Shown: positions 16,132 to 25,091, numbered from the stretch's first letter. The stretch: DNA of 44,832 nucleotides from Tetragenococcus halophilus (GCF_021474685.1 NZ_JAKEIT010000021.1:1-44832); one strand, 5' to 3'. The notes: generated from the sequence alone by a model not told the origin. Program-made: numbers and translations.

Positions 16132-17550
16132 GTGTTACTAAGTAAAGAGCAGTATAAGAAGTTTTTGTGGCCGGTATTGGCAGGGTTAGTCTTATGGTTT
16201 TGTACCCCCTTACGTCCAGAAGCTTTAACTGCTTCAGCATGGCAAATGTTTGCAATATTTGTAGCTACGATTGTCGGTTGTATTACACAACCTTTACCTA
16301 TCGGCGCAGTTTCTATTATTGGTTTTGTTGCTGCTACTTTGACAAAGGTAATTGATATTGATACAGCGGTTGCCGGCTTTGGTAATAGCAGCATTTGGTT
16401 AATTGCTATGGCTTTTTTTATTTCACGAGGATTTATTAAAACAGGGCTAGGAAAAAGAATCGCGCTTAATTTCGTCTCCTTGTTTGGTAAAAGAACGTTG
16501 CGACTAGCTTATTCAATTATTGGCGTTGATTTAGTTTTAGCCCCAGCAACACCAAGTAATACAGCACGTGCTGGCGGTGTCGTTTATCCAATTATTAAAT
16601 CTTTGGCTGACGCATTTCATTCGAGTCCAAATGATGAAAGCCGCAAAGACATTGGGGCTTTTTTGATGTTTGCAGAATTTCATGGTGATACCATCACTTC
16701 AGCTATGTTTTTGACTGCTATGGCTGGAAATCCACTGGCACAAGCATTTGCCAGCGACGCTAATATTAATATTAATTGGATCATTTGGTTTTTAGCTGCT
16801 TTACTCCCAGGTATTGTTTCTCTAATAGTTATCCCTTTTTTAATTTATAAAATATATCCGCCAAAAATCAAAGAAACGCCTAATGCAAAGCAATGGGCAG
16901 ATAAACGGTTAAAAGATATGGGAAAGTTTTCTCTTCCAGAAAAAATTATGAGTATAATTTTTATCTTAGCACTTATCTCATGGATGACAAGTAGTCTAAC
17001 TGGCATAGACGCTACTTTAACAGCCTTTATTGCATTAGCTTTATTATTACTCACAGGTGTTTTAAACTGGCAAGATGTTTTACAAGAAACAGGGGCTTGG
17101 AATACGCTAACCTGGTTCTCTGTTTTAGTTATGATGGCGACCCAATTAAATGAGTTAGGATTTATTCCATGGTTTAGTAACTTAATCGTTTCTAATCTAG
17201 GCAATATGAATTGGTTCCTTGTTTTATGTTTATTATGTGTGATTTATTTTTATAGCCATTACTTATTTGCCAGTGCAACAGCCCATGTTAGTGCAATGTA
17301 TGCAGCTTTACTGGGTGTAGCTTTAGCAGCTGATGTCCCTGGCCAACTAGCAGCATTAATGCTTGGATTCTTTGGTAGCTTGGTAAGCTCCACTACCCAT
17401 TATTCATCAGGACCCGCACCGATTTACTTTGATTCAAAATTTGTGACCCAATCTGAATGGTGGAAAATGAACTTTATCTTAGGAATTGTCTACATCCTTA
17501 TCTGGCTTGGCGTAGGAACGATTTGGACGAAGATGATTGGGATTTGGTAA
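16132..17550 (+). CDS. DASS-family (SLC13-like) anion:Na+ symporter or exchanger
   Basis: 472 residues, starting at GTG with AAAGGA 9-10 bases upstream. It is strongly hydrophobic, with about 12 segments. CitT/YflS-type signatures are visible: WQMFAIFVATIVGCITQPLP near the start, GNSSIWLIAMAFFISRG, FGKRTLRLAYS, the first SNT-type ion/substrate site in TPSNTARAGG (about 140-149), and the second region with TATAHVSAMYAALLG and SSTTHYSSGPAPIYF. These proteins move citrate, malate, succinate, tartrate or 2-oxoglutarate. A close paralogue lies at 36.7 kb. No catabolic gene adjoins this copy. Followed by a strong terminator. Confidence 0.9.
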   Translation: MLLSKEQYKKFLWPVLAGLVLWFCTPLRPEALTASAWQMFAIFVATIVGCITQPLPIGAVSIIGFVAATLTKVIDIDTAVAGFGNSSIWLIAMAFFISRGFIKTGLGKRIALNFVSLFGKRTLRLAYSIIGVDLVLAPATPSNTARAGGVVYPIIKSLADAFHSSPNDESRKDIGAFLMFAEFHGDTITSAMFLTAMAGNPLAQAFASDANININWIIWFLAALLPGIVSLIVIPFLIYKIYPPKIKETPNAKQWADKRLKDMGKFSLPEKIMSIIFILALISWMTSSLTGIDATLTAFIALALLLLTGVLNWQDVLQETGAWNTLTWFSVLVMMATQLNELGFIPWFSNLIVSNLGNMNWFLVLCLLCVIYFYSHYLFASATAHVSAMYAALLGVALAADVPGQLAALMLGFFGSLVSSTTHYSSGPAPIYFDSKFVTQSEWWKMNFILGIVYILIWLGVGTIWTKMIGIW

Positions 17551-17589
17551 AAAATAAAATAAAACTACTAACACATTTTCTTCGTTTAA

Positions 17590-17626
17590 AAGGTGAGGCT
17601 AAAATAGCCTCACCTTTCTGTTTTTT
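17590..17626 (+). terminator. Terminator after DASS transporter gene
   Basis: AAGGTGAGGCT (17590-17600) pairs perfectly with AGCCTCACCTT (17606-17616) around AAAAT. TCTG and six T follow. Confidence 0.92.
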
Positions 17627-17644
17627 AATAAAAAAGCGATAATT

Positions 17645-18118
17645 TCATGAACCAATGAGTTCAATTAGCTGCTCCATGTTTTCATACAGCAGCCCTTGAG
17701 GTTCAGCTTGTTTTTTTAATACCATATCCGTTAACTTACGTTCATATAAATTCAACTGATTGCGCCTTAATTCTCCACCGAAGTTTAAGCTTACCTTAGC
17801 ATTTTTATATAATTGCGGTGGAAATCCTTTTTTAAAATATTCATCTACTTGCGTAGAAATAGCACAACTGATGAATAAGGCAACCTTCTGCTGTAAAAGT
17901 TCTGCCAGATTTTCTTGACAATAAGTTCTCACTTTTTTTCGAGTATCCCCCATATAAATGGGACTTCCAATAATAATCCAGTCATATTCATCAAAAGATG
18001 TTTCGTAGGTTATATCAAGATCTACAACTACAGTTTTATGAGGAATATTGGTCGCTAAATAATCTGCGCATTCTTGGGTAAAGCCATGTTTACTTGTATA
18101 AATGATTAATATATTCAT
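17645..18118 (-). CDS. Flavodoxin-domain protein (HemG/flavodoxin_5-like)
   Basis: 157 residues. The N-terminus MNILIIYTSKHGFTQECADYL is the FMN-phosphate loop (T-S-K-x-G-x-T). DWIIIGSPIYMGDTRKKVR (about 46-64) is the conserved flavodoxin_5 strand and loop also found in oxygen-independent protoporphyrinogen oxidase HemG. VALFISCAISTQVDEYF follows. It is expected to bind FMN and move electrons in the cytosol. As there are no haem genes around, a general redox role is as likely as HemG activity. Transcribed leftward, alone. Confidence 0.85.
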   Translation of the reverse strand: MNILIIYTSKHGFTQECADYLATNIPHKTVVVDLDITYETSFDEYDWIIIGSPIYMGDTRKKVRTYCQENLAELLQQKVALFISCAISTQVDEYFKKGFPPQLYKNAKVSLNFGGELRRNQLNLYERKLTDMVLKKQAEPQGLLYENMEQLIELIGS

Positions 18119-18349
18119 TTTAACTCCACTCTTTTTCTACTTTTCTGTAAAAAATCTGCCCTTATAGTTTCATTGCCTTATTAGTATTATGCGTTTGATT
18201 AGCGCAAATATTCACAAAATAATTAAACCTACAATTCTTTATCATCACTACATTTTGAAACCCTTTTCTTCCTTCACCTAAAGAATAATACGTTCGTCTA
18301 TCCTTTACAAAACTTATATATAATGAACAATTATCAACTATGAGACCTC

Positions 18350-19186
18350 TTATTCACTAGCAAGTATTACATAATCTTGAATCGCTCGTGAAACACCGTG
18401 TTCATTGTTATTTTTTGTTTCGATATTTGCCTTTTCTTTAACTTTTTGCGGCGCATTAGCCATAGCTACTCCAAGACCAGCTAAACTTAACATAGGCAGA
18501 TCGTTAAAATTATCTCCAATTGCCATAGTATTGGCTAAAGGGACATCATAATGACTAGCAACCTCAGTTAATGCTCTTTCTTTAGAAACTTTTTTTGATG
18601 TAAGTTCTAAATAATTATCCTTAGATAAGTAAAACGAACTATATTTTAATTCTAAACCTTGTAAAAATCCGTACAACTCTTGAATTACTTCTGCCTCTTC
18701 TACTAATAACAATTTATGAACGGGTACATCTTCTTCTGATAAAAGTGTTTGTAAGTTTTGTTCTTTTGGTGTTTCATTGGTAATTGCTGCTTCAATATCT
18801 ACCCATTTATCTCGTTTATCCGCAAGCCACTGCTTGCCTGAATATAAATTGATCGATACTTGTGGAAAATATTTTTTTATACCATTTAATACTAATTTTG
18901 CTTCTTCTTGCTCTACTAAATGTTCATTGATTGTTCGATAATTATCTTGCGTTCCTTCTAAAATAAGCGCGCCATTATAACAAACGATAGGGTTACTTCC
19001 TAAATCGAGTTCTTCAGCTAGCGGAAACATACCAAGTGGAGATCTTGCGGAAGCTAAAACAAATGGAATCTCTTTTTCTTTTAATCGTTGAATATTCTCA
19101 TTTAAATTTTCATCGACAGAATGTTGATCATTTAAAATTGTTCCATCGATATCGCTCATCACCAGTTGAATTTCAGGAAAATTCAT
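18350..19186 (-). CDS. HAD-superfamily Cof-type phosphatase
   Basis: 278 residues. HAD motif I is VMSDIDGTILNDQHSV (nucleophile Asp12 region). Motif II is FVLASARSPLGMF. Lys in motif III is in LTSKKVSKERAL and motif IV is MAIGDNFNDLPMLSLAGLGVAM. A large C2 cap lies between motifs II and III, as in the Cof/YidA group. These act on sugar phosphates, nucleotides or cofactors such as pyridoxal phosphate. The substrate is not predictable. It is separated from neighbours by gaps of 140-230 bp with no clear promoter. Family firm. Confidence 0.9.
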   Translation of the reverse strand: MNFPEIQLVMSDIDGTILNDQHSVDENLNENIQRLKEKEIPFVLASARSPLGMFPLAEELDLGSNPIVCYNGALILEGTQDNYRTINEHLVEQEEAKLVLNGIKKYFPQVSINLYSGKQWLADKRDKWVDIEAAITNETPKEQNLQTLLSEEDVPVHKLLLVEEAEVIQELYGFLQGLELKYSSFYLSKDNYLELTSKKVSKERALTEVASHYDVPLANTMAIGDNFNDLPMLSLAGLGVAMANAPQKVKEKANIETKNNNEHGVSRAIQDYVILASE

Positions 19187-19287
19187 ACATAAAAAACCTT
19201 TCTTTTTAACATTACTTTTTTGTTTTCTTTAATTACTACTGTAACATGATTAAGAAAACAAAAAAGACTGAATGACAAGTTTATGAA

Positions 19288-19325
19288 AAATCAAGAGCTA
19301 CTGCCTTGTAAGTAGCTCTTGATTT
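19288..19325 (-). terminator. Terminator directly after aminotransferase stop
   Basis: AAATCAAGAGCTACT (19288-19302) pairs with AGTAGCTCTTGATTT (19311-19325) around an 8-base loop. The reverse strand then reads TTCAT. The stop codon of the aminotransferase abuts the stem. Confidence 0.85.
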
Positions 19326-20459
19326 CTATTGTTTTAATTTTGCTAAAAAATCTGAAATACGATTTAAACCTGCAATCGTCTTTTCTTCAGATTCCCGTGC
19401 ATAACCCATACGAAAACATTTATCTAAACCAAAAACAAAACCTGGCATTAATAATACACTTTTTTCTTCAATGACTTTGGCACAAAATTCTTCCGAGGAC
19501 AAAGTGCTATCAAAATAAGGTAGAGCAACCGTCCCCCCTTTAAAAGGAGCATAACTTAATTTAGGTTCACTATCTAGCCATTGCTTAAATAAAGTCGCTC
19601 GTGATTGTGTAATTTCTATGTTTCGTTGTTGTACCTCATCTTTATGTTTTAAAGCAAGCGCCGCAATATATTCATCAATACTTCCTGTAGTGATCATCGT
19701 ATAATCGCGATGTATATTAGCGTTTTGCATAAATGTTTCATCACGCGTAGCAATCCAACCTAAGCGAACACCTGCCATAGCAAAGGCTTTAGACATGCTA
19801 CCTAAACTAATGCCTTTTTCGTACAAATCAGCCACAGAAGTCGAAAAGCCGATATTATGAGTCAGCCCTCTATAAGCCTCATCACAAATAAGGTAGCTAT
19901 TATTTTCTTTAGCAATTTCAACCATTTGTTCTAAATATTCATCAGCTATAACATCTCCAGTTGGATTGTTAGGATTATTAAAAACAATAGCTTTTGTCTT
20001 AGGAGTAACTAAAGCAGCTAGTTTATTCATATCAAGTACATAGCCACTTGGAGATTTTTCCAAAAATAAATAATCAATTTTAGCGCCAATGGATTCAGGA
20101 ACAGAATAAATTTGCTGATAAGCAGGTAGTATAGCCACTACATGATCTCCCGGTTCAATCACTGTAACCATAGTAAGATAAGATGCACCGACGCCACCAT
20201 TAGTAGAAATTATTTGTTCTTTTTGTAAGCTATGGTACAAACTGGCAACTCCAGTCAGGTAGTCAGAGTGACCCTCGATAACGCCATAGCTTAATTTCAA
20301 GGAAAAGATGTCTTCTTTTACTTGATCTTTGTCCTCTCCTGTTATTTCTAATAACTCATTGATAGAAAGCGGCATGATTGAAGTGCTGGTTAAATTGTAG
20401 TCAACTACTGTTTCATATTTTGATAACCAACGCTCAACCCCAAAAGGTTCAATATACAT
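19326..20459 (-). CDS. PLP-dependent aminotransferase, class I/II
   Basis: 377 residues. Fold-type I features: STNGGVGASYLTMVTVIEPGD (cofactor phosphate loop), VFNNPNNPTGDVI (conserved Asn), YLICDEAYRGL (Asp that pairs with the pyridine N), GSMSKAFAMAGVRLGW with the Schiff-base Lys at about 233, and CFRMGYARES with the C-terminal Arg that holds the substrate carboxylate. It lies 28 bp after a polar amino-acid ABC transporter in the same direction, so it probably works on the amino acid that the transporter imports. The substrate is not known. The terminator follows immediately. Confidence 0.88.
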   Translation of the reverse strand: MYIEPFGVERWLSKYETVVDYNLTSTSIMPLSINELLEITGEDKDQVKEDIFSLKLSYGVIEGHSDYLTGVASLYHSLQKEQIISTNGGVGASYLTMVTVIEPGDHVVAILPAYQQIYSVPESIGAKIDYLFLEKSPSGYVLDMNKLAALVTPKTKAIVFNNPNNPTGDVIADEYLEQMVEIAKENNSYLICDEAYRGLTHNIGFSTSVADLYEKGISLGSMSKAFAMAGVRLGWIATRDETFMQNANIHRDYTMITTGSIDEYIAALALKHKDEVQQRNIEITQSRATLFKQWLDSEPKLSYAPFKGGTVALPYFDSTLSSEEFCAKVIEEKSVLLMPGFVFGLDKCFRMGYARESEEKTIAGLNRISDFLAKLKQ

Positions 20460-20487
20460 ATATTCACTTCTTTCCTTTTAATTTTTA

Positions 20488-21224
20488 CTAATGTAATACT
20501 TTACTCAAAAAATCAATGGTCCGTGGATGTTTAGGATGATCAAAAAGTTCAATTGGGCGTCCTTCTTCTACAATCTTCCCTTCATCCATCAGTAAGACTC
20601 GATCACCCACTTCCTTAGCAAACCCCATTTCGTGCGTTACAATGATCATTGTCATTCCTGCATTAGCTAAATCTTTCATTACTGTCAAAACCTCTCCTAC
20701 CATCTCAGGGTCTAAAGCCGAAGTAGGTTCATCAAACAGCATAACATCAGGTTCCATCGCTAAAGCCCGCGCGATAGCAATTCGTTGCTTTTGTCCACCT
20801 GATAAAGAATTGGGATAGGCTTCTGCTTTGTCTTCTAGGCCCACCTGCTTTAATAGATGCATTCCGTATTTTTTAGCCTCCTCAGAGTTTTTTAAACCTG
20901 ATTTAACAGGTGCCAAGCAAAGATTTTCCATAACAGTTTTATGTGGAAATAAGTTAAAGGTTTGAAATACCATCCCTAGATTTTCTCTTATTTTGAAAAT
21001 ATCAATCTTAGGCTCGGTTAAATCAACTCCTTCAAAAATAACTGAACCTTCTGTATAGGAGACTCTAATAAGTTTAAACACCGTAAAAAAGTACTTTTTC
21101 CCGACCCAGAAGGACCAATGACAACAACCACCTCTCCTCTTTCGATCGTTGTATCAATACCCTTTAACACCTGGTTGCCAGCAAATGCTTTGTGTAAATT
21201 TTCTACTTTTATTAACTCTGACAT
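20488..21224 (-). pseudogene. Amino-acid ABC transporter ATPase (GlnQ type), frameshifted
   Basis: Two overlapping frames together spell one complete ATPase of about 245 residues. The first (from the ATG at 21224) has GPSGSGKST (Walker A) and [10 protein letters not shown], then leaves frame. The second continues with [12 protein letters not shown] and contains the Q-loop [10 protein letters not shown], the signature [15 protein letters not shown], Walker [13 protein letters not shown] and the switch His in IVTHEM. Family alignment expects LLExPTxG at the join. The DNA reads CCT ATACAG where CCT ACAGAA is expected, so a 2-base TA/AT insertion near 21054-21057 explains the break. Both halves are otherwise well conserved, which implies a recent mutation or a sequencing error. 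If genuine, the transporter lacks a normal ATPase. Confidence 0.85.
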
Positions 21225-21236
21225 AATATTCCCTCC

Positions 21237-22742
21237 TTAAGCTTTTGCAGATTTTTCAAGTCTTTTTTCAAGAAGCGAAACCAGCCAGGAAACAAACCAT
21301 GTAATCATAAAATAAATCACTGCTGCAATAAACAAGGATTCCATTGTGCGATAAGTTGCTGCTTTAACAGTGTCAGCTACAAACATTAACTCAGATACAG
21401 CAATCACTGAAAGAAGTGAGGTTTCTTTGATCATTGAAACAAACTCATTACCTAAAGCAGGTAAAATATTACGGATAGCTTGCGGTAAAACAATTTCTTG
21501 CATTGTAATTCGTCGATTCAGTCCTAAAGAGTAACCAGCTTCAGTTTGACCGCTATCCACTGCATTGATCCCCGAACGAATAATTTCAGCGACATAAGCA
21601 CTTGAATTAATTGCTAATGCAATACAGCCTGGAATTAAACGCGCGATATTGATATCCCATATATGAATAGCTGGTATCGTCATAATTGAAGATAAACCAA
21701 AGTAAAAAATAAAAACTTGTAATAATGCAGGAGTCCCCCGCAGCACTTGAATATAGAAAAATGCGATCGTATTGATTACTTTATTTGAAGAAAGACGTAA
21801 TAGAGCAATCAAAATCCCCAATAAAGTACCAACCACAACACATACCAAAGCAACTCCAATGATAGTTGCCGCTCCTTTTAGAAATAGGGGACCGTAGATT
21901 TGCAAAGTATTGCGCGAATCAATATCTCCAGCTTGAGCTTCTTCAATATTTTTATCTAAAAGTTCGTCAATTTCTCCTGTTTCTTTCATTTCACTAATAA
22001 TTTGATTGACTTCTGTAATCAGTGCTTGACTTTCTTTGGGAAATGCAATCGTTTGAGCAGTTTCTTCTTCTGGTACTTCAATATCAATGTCTGTAGCGAC
22101 TAAATTTGGATAAGTATCTAAATAATTACGAGCAGATAAGTAACCTACAACACCGGCATCCACTGTCCCTGCATTAACCTCAGCTACAACTTCAGGGAGT
22201 TTTCCTAAAGCGACCGGACGCGCGTGACCAATGTATTCATTTAGTATTGTTTCTTGTGTAGAGCCTTTTTGTGCCGCTACTTCCTTTCCAGCTAAAGATT
22301 CAAGTGAAGTAAAGAATTCTTCTTTATCTTTAGTAGTTAAAATGACAAATGGCAGGTCATGGTAACTATCAGAAAAACTGATTACTTCTTTTCTTTCCGG
22401 CGTTGGATTGAAACCTGCTAGAGCCATATCAAATTCGCCAGCTTGTACACTTGGAATAAGACCGTCAAATTTCATATTGGTAATTTCTAATTCCACACCT
22501 AATTCTTCAGCAATTCGTTTGGCGATATCAATATCAAAACCAACAATTTCTTCCTCTCCGTTATTCATGCGAATATACTCTTTAGGTGGGTTATCTGCAG
22601 ATGTCCCCACAGTTAAAGTGCCGCTATCTAATACATTTTGTAAGGAATCATCTTCTTGTGCTTGCACCGCTGCTGTAAAAATAAAAAAAATAGATGATAG
22701 AAGTAATGTTACTCCTATTAAAAACTTATTTTTCTTTTTCAT
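21237..22742 (-). CDS. Amino-acid ABC transporter, fused substrate-binding protein and permease
   Basis: 501 residues in three parts. A signal peptide (KKKNKFLIGVTLLLSSIFFI, cleaved near AQA at 26-28) is followed by a type II binding domain (about 35-270), with TVGTSADNPPKEY, IVGFDIDIAKRIAEELGV and DMALAGFNPTPERKE. A permease domain (about 283-497) follows, with the EAA loop EAGYSLGLNRRITMQEIVLP. Such fusions are common for glutamine, glutamate or other polar amino-acid importers of Lactobacillales. It is 12 bp upstream of the ATPase gene and the aminotransferase follows, so the three form an operon. The permease itself is intact. Ligand unknown. Confidence 0.92.
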   Translation of the reverse strand: MKKKNKFLIGVTLLLSSIFFIFTAAVQAQEDDSLQNVLDSGTLTVGTSADNPPKEYIRMNNGEEEIVGFDIDIAKRIAEELGVELEITNMKFDGLIPSVQAGEFDMALAGFNPTPERKEVISFSDSYHDLPFVILTTKDKEEFFTSLESLAGKEVAAQKGSTQETILNEYIGHARPVALGKLPEVVAEVNAGTVDAGVVGYLSARNYLDTYPNLVATDIDIEVPEEETAQTIAFPKESQALITEVNQIISEMKETGEIDELLDKNIEEAQAGDIDSRNTLQIYGPLFLKGAATIIGVALVCVVVGTLLGILIALLRLSSNKVINTIAFFYIQVLRGTPALLQVFIFYFGLSSIMTIPAIHIWDINIARLIPGCIALAINSSAYVAEIIRSGINAVDSGQTEAGYSLGLNRRITMQEIVLPQAIRNILPALGNEFVSMIKETSLLSVIAVSELMFVADTVKAATYRTMESLFIAAVIYFMITWFVSWLVSLLEKRLEKSAKA

Positions 22743-22795
22743 AGGACCCTCCTAGTCTTTTACTCTTGTATAATTATGCAAATTGTTTAGCACTT

Positions 22796-22823
22796 ATTCT
22801 ACCATCTTTTAAATAATTTACAA
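22796..22823 (-). promoter_or_regulatory. Putative promoter of the amino-acid transporter operon
   Basis: On the reverse strand TTGTAA (22823-22818) and TAGAAT (22801-22796) lie 16 bp apart. TG-G before the -10 makes it extended. It is about 53 bases from the start codon. Confidence 0.55.
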
Positions 22824-22876
22824 TTAAAACTTCTAATTTTTTTGAATTTTTATGCAGCTAGCTGTTTTGATATAAA

Positions 22877-22923
22877 AAAAGATTAAATAAGCGTTATACA
22901 AGTAAACACTTATTTAATCTTTT
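22877..22923. terminator. AT-rich terminator after yghU-like gene
   Basis: AAAAGATTAAATAAG (22877-22891) pairs perfectly with CTTATTTAATCTTTT (22909-22923). It is followed by A/T runs on the reverse strand and is placed just beyond the leftward gene end. Confidence 0.75.
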
Positions 22924-22946
22924 AATCGATGATTATATATTTTACC

Positions 22947-23732
22947 TTATTTAATAGCTTTATATTCTACGTTTATACCGCGTTGAACCCCAGGCCTTTG
23001 AGCAATGCGATCTGTCCATGCTTTTAAGTTTTTATATTCTTTAACTTTTAAAAACTCGTCAGCATCTCCATATAATTCGCCTTGAACAAGACGTCCATAC
23101 CATGGCCAGATCGTCATATCGGCGATCGTGTATTCATCCCCCATAATAAAATCTTTATCTGCCAAATGTTTATCAAGTAAATCAAGTTGTCGTTTGGTTT
23201 CCATTGTGTACCGGTCGATTGGATACTCTTGGGCAAATGGTGCATAATGATAAAAGTGTCCAAAGCCGCCTCCTACAAATGGCGCAGCCCCTGTTTGCCA
23301 AAATAGCCAATTCATAAGTTCTGTTCGTTCAGCAAGTGAATGAGGAATGAACTTATCAAATTTGTCAGCTAAATATAACATAATAGGAGCTGATTCAAAT
23401 ACACGAATAGGTTCATCGTGTGAATAATCCACCATGGCTGGAATTTTAGAGTTTGGATTGATTTTGACAAAGTCACTACCAAACTGATCTCCTTCCCCGA
23501 TATCGATTTTGTATAAATCATACTGTGCATTTTGAACGCCAGCTTCTTGTAACTCTTCTAACATAATAGCAACTTTCATTCCATTGGGTGTCCCTAATGA
23601 ATAAACTTGCAAAGGCTCTTTACCTACTGGTAGTTCTTGTTCAAAACGGCTCCCTGCAACAGGTTGATTGCCAAATTGACTTTTTTCATCTTGTTTCCAT
23701 TCCCATACTTTAGGAATTGTATAATCAGACAT
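22947..23732 (-). CDS. yghU: YghU-type glutathione S-transferase / disulfide-bond oxidoreductase
   Basis: 261 residues. The thioredoxin-like half has LQVYSLGTPNGMKVAIMLEE (about 41-60), with the TPNG motif that contacts glutathione in Nu-class enzymes, and VKINPNSKIPAMVDYS with the cis-Pro and then VFESAPIMLYLADKFDKF. The helical half has LFWQTGAAPFVGGGFGHFYH and EYTIADMTIWPWYGRLV, both strongly characteristic of YghU/YfcG. Known members have little transferase activity and instead reduce disulfides with two bound glutathiones. It is single in the locus, with a terminator downstream. Together with the reductase at 1-697 it points to active glutathione chemistry. Confidence 0.92.
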   Translation of the reverse strand: MSDYTIPKVWEWKQDEKSQFGNQPVAGSRFEQELPVGKEPLQVYSLGTPNGMKVAIMLEELQEAGVQNAQYDLYKIDIGEGDQFGSDFVKINPNSKIPAMVDYSHDEPIRVFESAPIMLYLADKFDKFIPHSLAERTELMNWLFWQTGAAPFVGGGFGHFYHYAPFAQEYPIDRYTMETKRQLDLLDKHLADKDFIMGDEYTIADMTIWPWYGRLVQGELYGDADEFLKVKEYKNLKAWTDRIAQRPGVQRGINVEYKAIK

Positions 23733-23841
23733 ACTATCCCCTCCTTTTTTTAGTATATCGATTACCGATTTTTAAGACAAGAATCTTTTACTGAAATAGG
23801 GAACATTTTCATAAAAATTATTGAGATGATGATGCTCTGGT

Positions 23842-23858
23842 TATAGTTTGAACCTATA
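23842..23858 (+). promoter_or_regulatory. MET-box-like activator site
   Basis: TATAGTTTGAACCTATA matches the streptococcal MET-box consensus TATAGTTTSAAACTATA at 16 of 17 positions. Its centre (23850) lies about 66 bases before the expected transcript start, the usual place for a LysR-type activator such as MtaR/MetR. A second half-site AAACTATA (23901-23908) overlaps the -10. Confidence 0.7.
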
Positions 23859-23880
23859 TCTACTAATAGTCTTTAGGTAT

Positions 23881-23909
23881 TTTACATACACAAATATCTA
23901 AACTATAAT
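23881..23909 (+). promoter_or_regulatory. Promoter of the MetE-like gene
   Basis: TTTACA (23881-23886) and TATAAT (23904-23909) are separated by 17 bp, giving a transcript start near 23916 and a leader of about 72 bases ahead of an AAAGGAG ribosome site. Confidence 0.75.
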
Positions 23910-23987
23910 ACTTGTAATTTCAGTAAAAACACAGTCTTTGACTGCAAAAATTTTACTCAGGTCTTATCTTTCAAAGGAGATGCAATA

Positions 23988-25091
23988 ATGTTAAACATAA
24001 AATATGATGTAGTGGGTTCTTTTTTACGTCCTGAAGAAATCAAAACAGCACGTGCGAAATATTTTAACGAAGAAATTAGTTTAGATGAATTGAGAAAAGT
24101 GGAAGATCAAGCCATTGCAGATTTAGTAGAAAAAGAAGTTAGCCATGGATTAAAATATGTTACTGATGGTGAATTTCGTCGTAGATGGTGGCATCTTGAC
24201 TGGCTAAAAGAATTTGATGGATTTTCTACCAAACATTTTGATAAAGTCATCAACGGAGTAAACAATCATATCGAATTAGGCTACATTCAAGGAAAAATTT
24301 TTTATGATAAAAATAAGCATCATTCAGAAGTCGCAGCTTGGGACTATCTTCACCAGTTAGCTAATAACTATGAAAATATAGAGGCCAAAAAATCTATTTC
24401 TGGTCCTAATATGATTTTAGTAGACCACTATTTACAACTAGGTATAAAAGATACCCCTTATTATGGTGCAGATATCGATGCAGTGATCGAAGACATAGCT
24501 GTTGCTTATCAGACCGCCATTCAAGACTTATATGATCATGGTTGTCGTTATTTACAAATTGATGATACCTCATGGACATACTTAATTGACGACAATTTTG
24601 TAACCAAAGTAGAATCTCTTGGCTATACAAAAGAAGAAGTGCTGGAATGGTTTAGAAAAGTTTCTACCAAAGCCTTAGAAAACAAACCGACTGATATGAC
24701 CATTGCTACTCATTTTTGTAAAGGAAACTTTAAAGGGAATCCTTTATTTGCAGGTTCTTATGACTCAGTAGCAGCCATTATCAGCACCATTCCATATGAT
24801 GGATTTTTTGTCGAATATGATGACGACCGTTCTGGCTCTTTTGATCCATGGGCTGTATTAAAAGGGAGTCAGACCACTTTCGTCGCAGGCTTAATCTCGA
24901 CGAAGAATCCTCGGTTAGAAAGCCATGACGAAATCAAAGAACGGTTTTTAAAAGCTAAATCTGTCGTAGGAGATAACATCGCTCTATCCCCTCAATGTGG
25001 ATTTGCTTCAGTCGAAGAAGGGAACTCGATCGATGAAGAAGTCCAATGGCAAAAAATCGATCTTTTAGTTTCTTGCCAAGATTTTCTTTGA
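23988..25091 (+). CDS. MetE C-terminal-like, cobalamin-independent methionine synthase family protein
   Basis: 367 residues, about half the length of MetE and corresponding to its catalytic C-terminal barrel alone, like B. subtilis YxjG/YxjH. VVGSFLRPEEIKTAR opens the barrel. VTDGEFRRRWWHLDW, RYLQIDDTSWTYL and THFCKGNFKG are visible; the last holds His-x-Cys of the zinc site. SPQCGFASVEEGN near the end holds the second Cys. It probably transfers a methyl group to homocysteine or a similar thiol. The N-terminal folate-holding domain is absent, so the methyl donor is uncertain. The upstream MET-box supports a role in methionine supply. Monocistronic. Confidence 0.9.
   Translation: MLNIKYDVVGSFLRPEEIKTARAKYFNEEISLDELRKVEDQAIADLVEKEVSHGLKYVTDGEFRRRWWHLDWLKEFDGFSTKHFDKVINGVNNHIELGYIQGKIFYDKNKHHSEVAAWDYLHQLANNYENIEAKKSISGPNMILVDHYLQLGIKDTPYYGADIDAVIEDIAVAYQTAIQDLYDHGCRYLQIDDTSWTYLIDDNFVTKVESLGYTKEEVLEWFRKVSTKALENKPTDMTIATHFCKGNFKGNPLFAGSYDSVAAIISTIPYDGFFVEYDDDRSGSFDPWAVLKGSQTTFVAGLISTKNPRLESHDEIKERFLKAKSVVGDNIALSPQCGFASVEEGNSIDEEVQWQKIDLLVSCQDFL

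Noticed and set aside
16128-16394. Antisense reading frame over the start of the DASS gene
   Set aside because: It mirrors a well-supported membrane protein gene and has no ribosome site or family. The same applies to the many other opposite-strand frames, for example 902-1252, 2851-3210 and 36097-36555.
21018-21081. Programmed ribosomal frameshift in the ATPase gene
   Set aside because: No slippery heptamer, stimulating stem or internal ribosome site is visible at the join, and this ATPase family is not known to use one.
23733-23987. SAM riboswitch (S-box) or T-box before the MetE-like gene
   Set aside because: No conserved stems, no terminator/antiterminator pair and no T-box motif were found; the leader is only about 72 bases. 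The MET-box explains control better.
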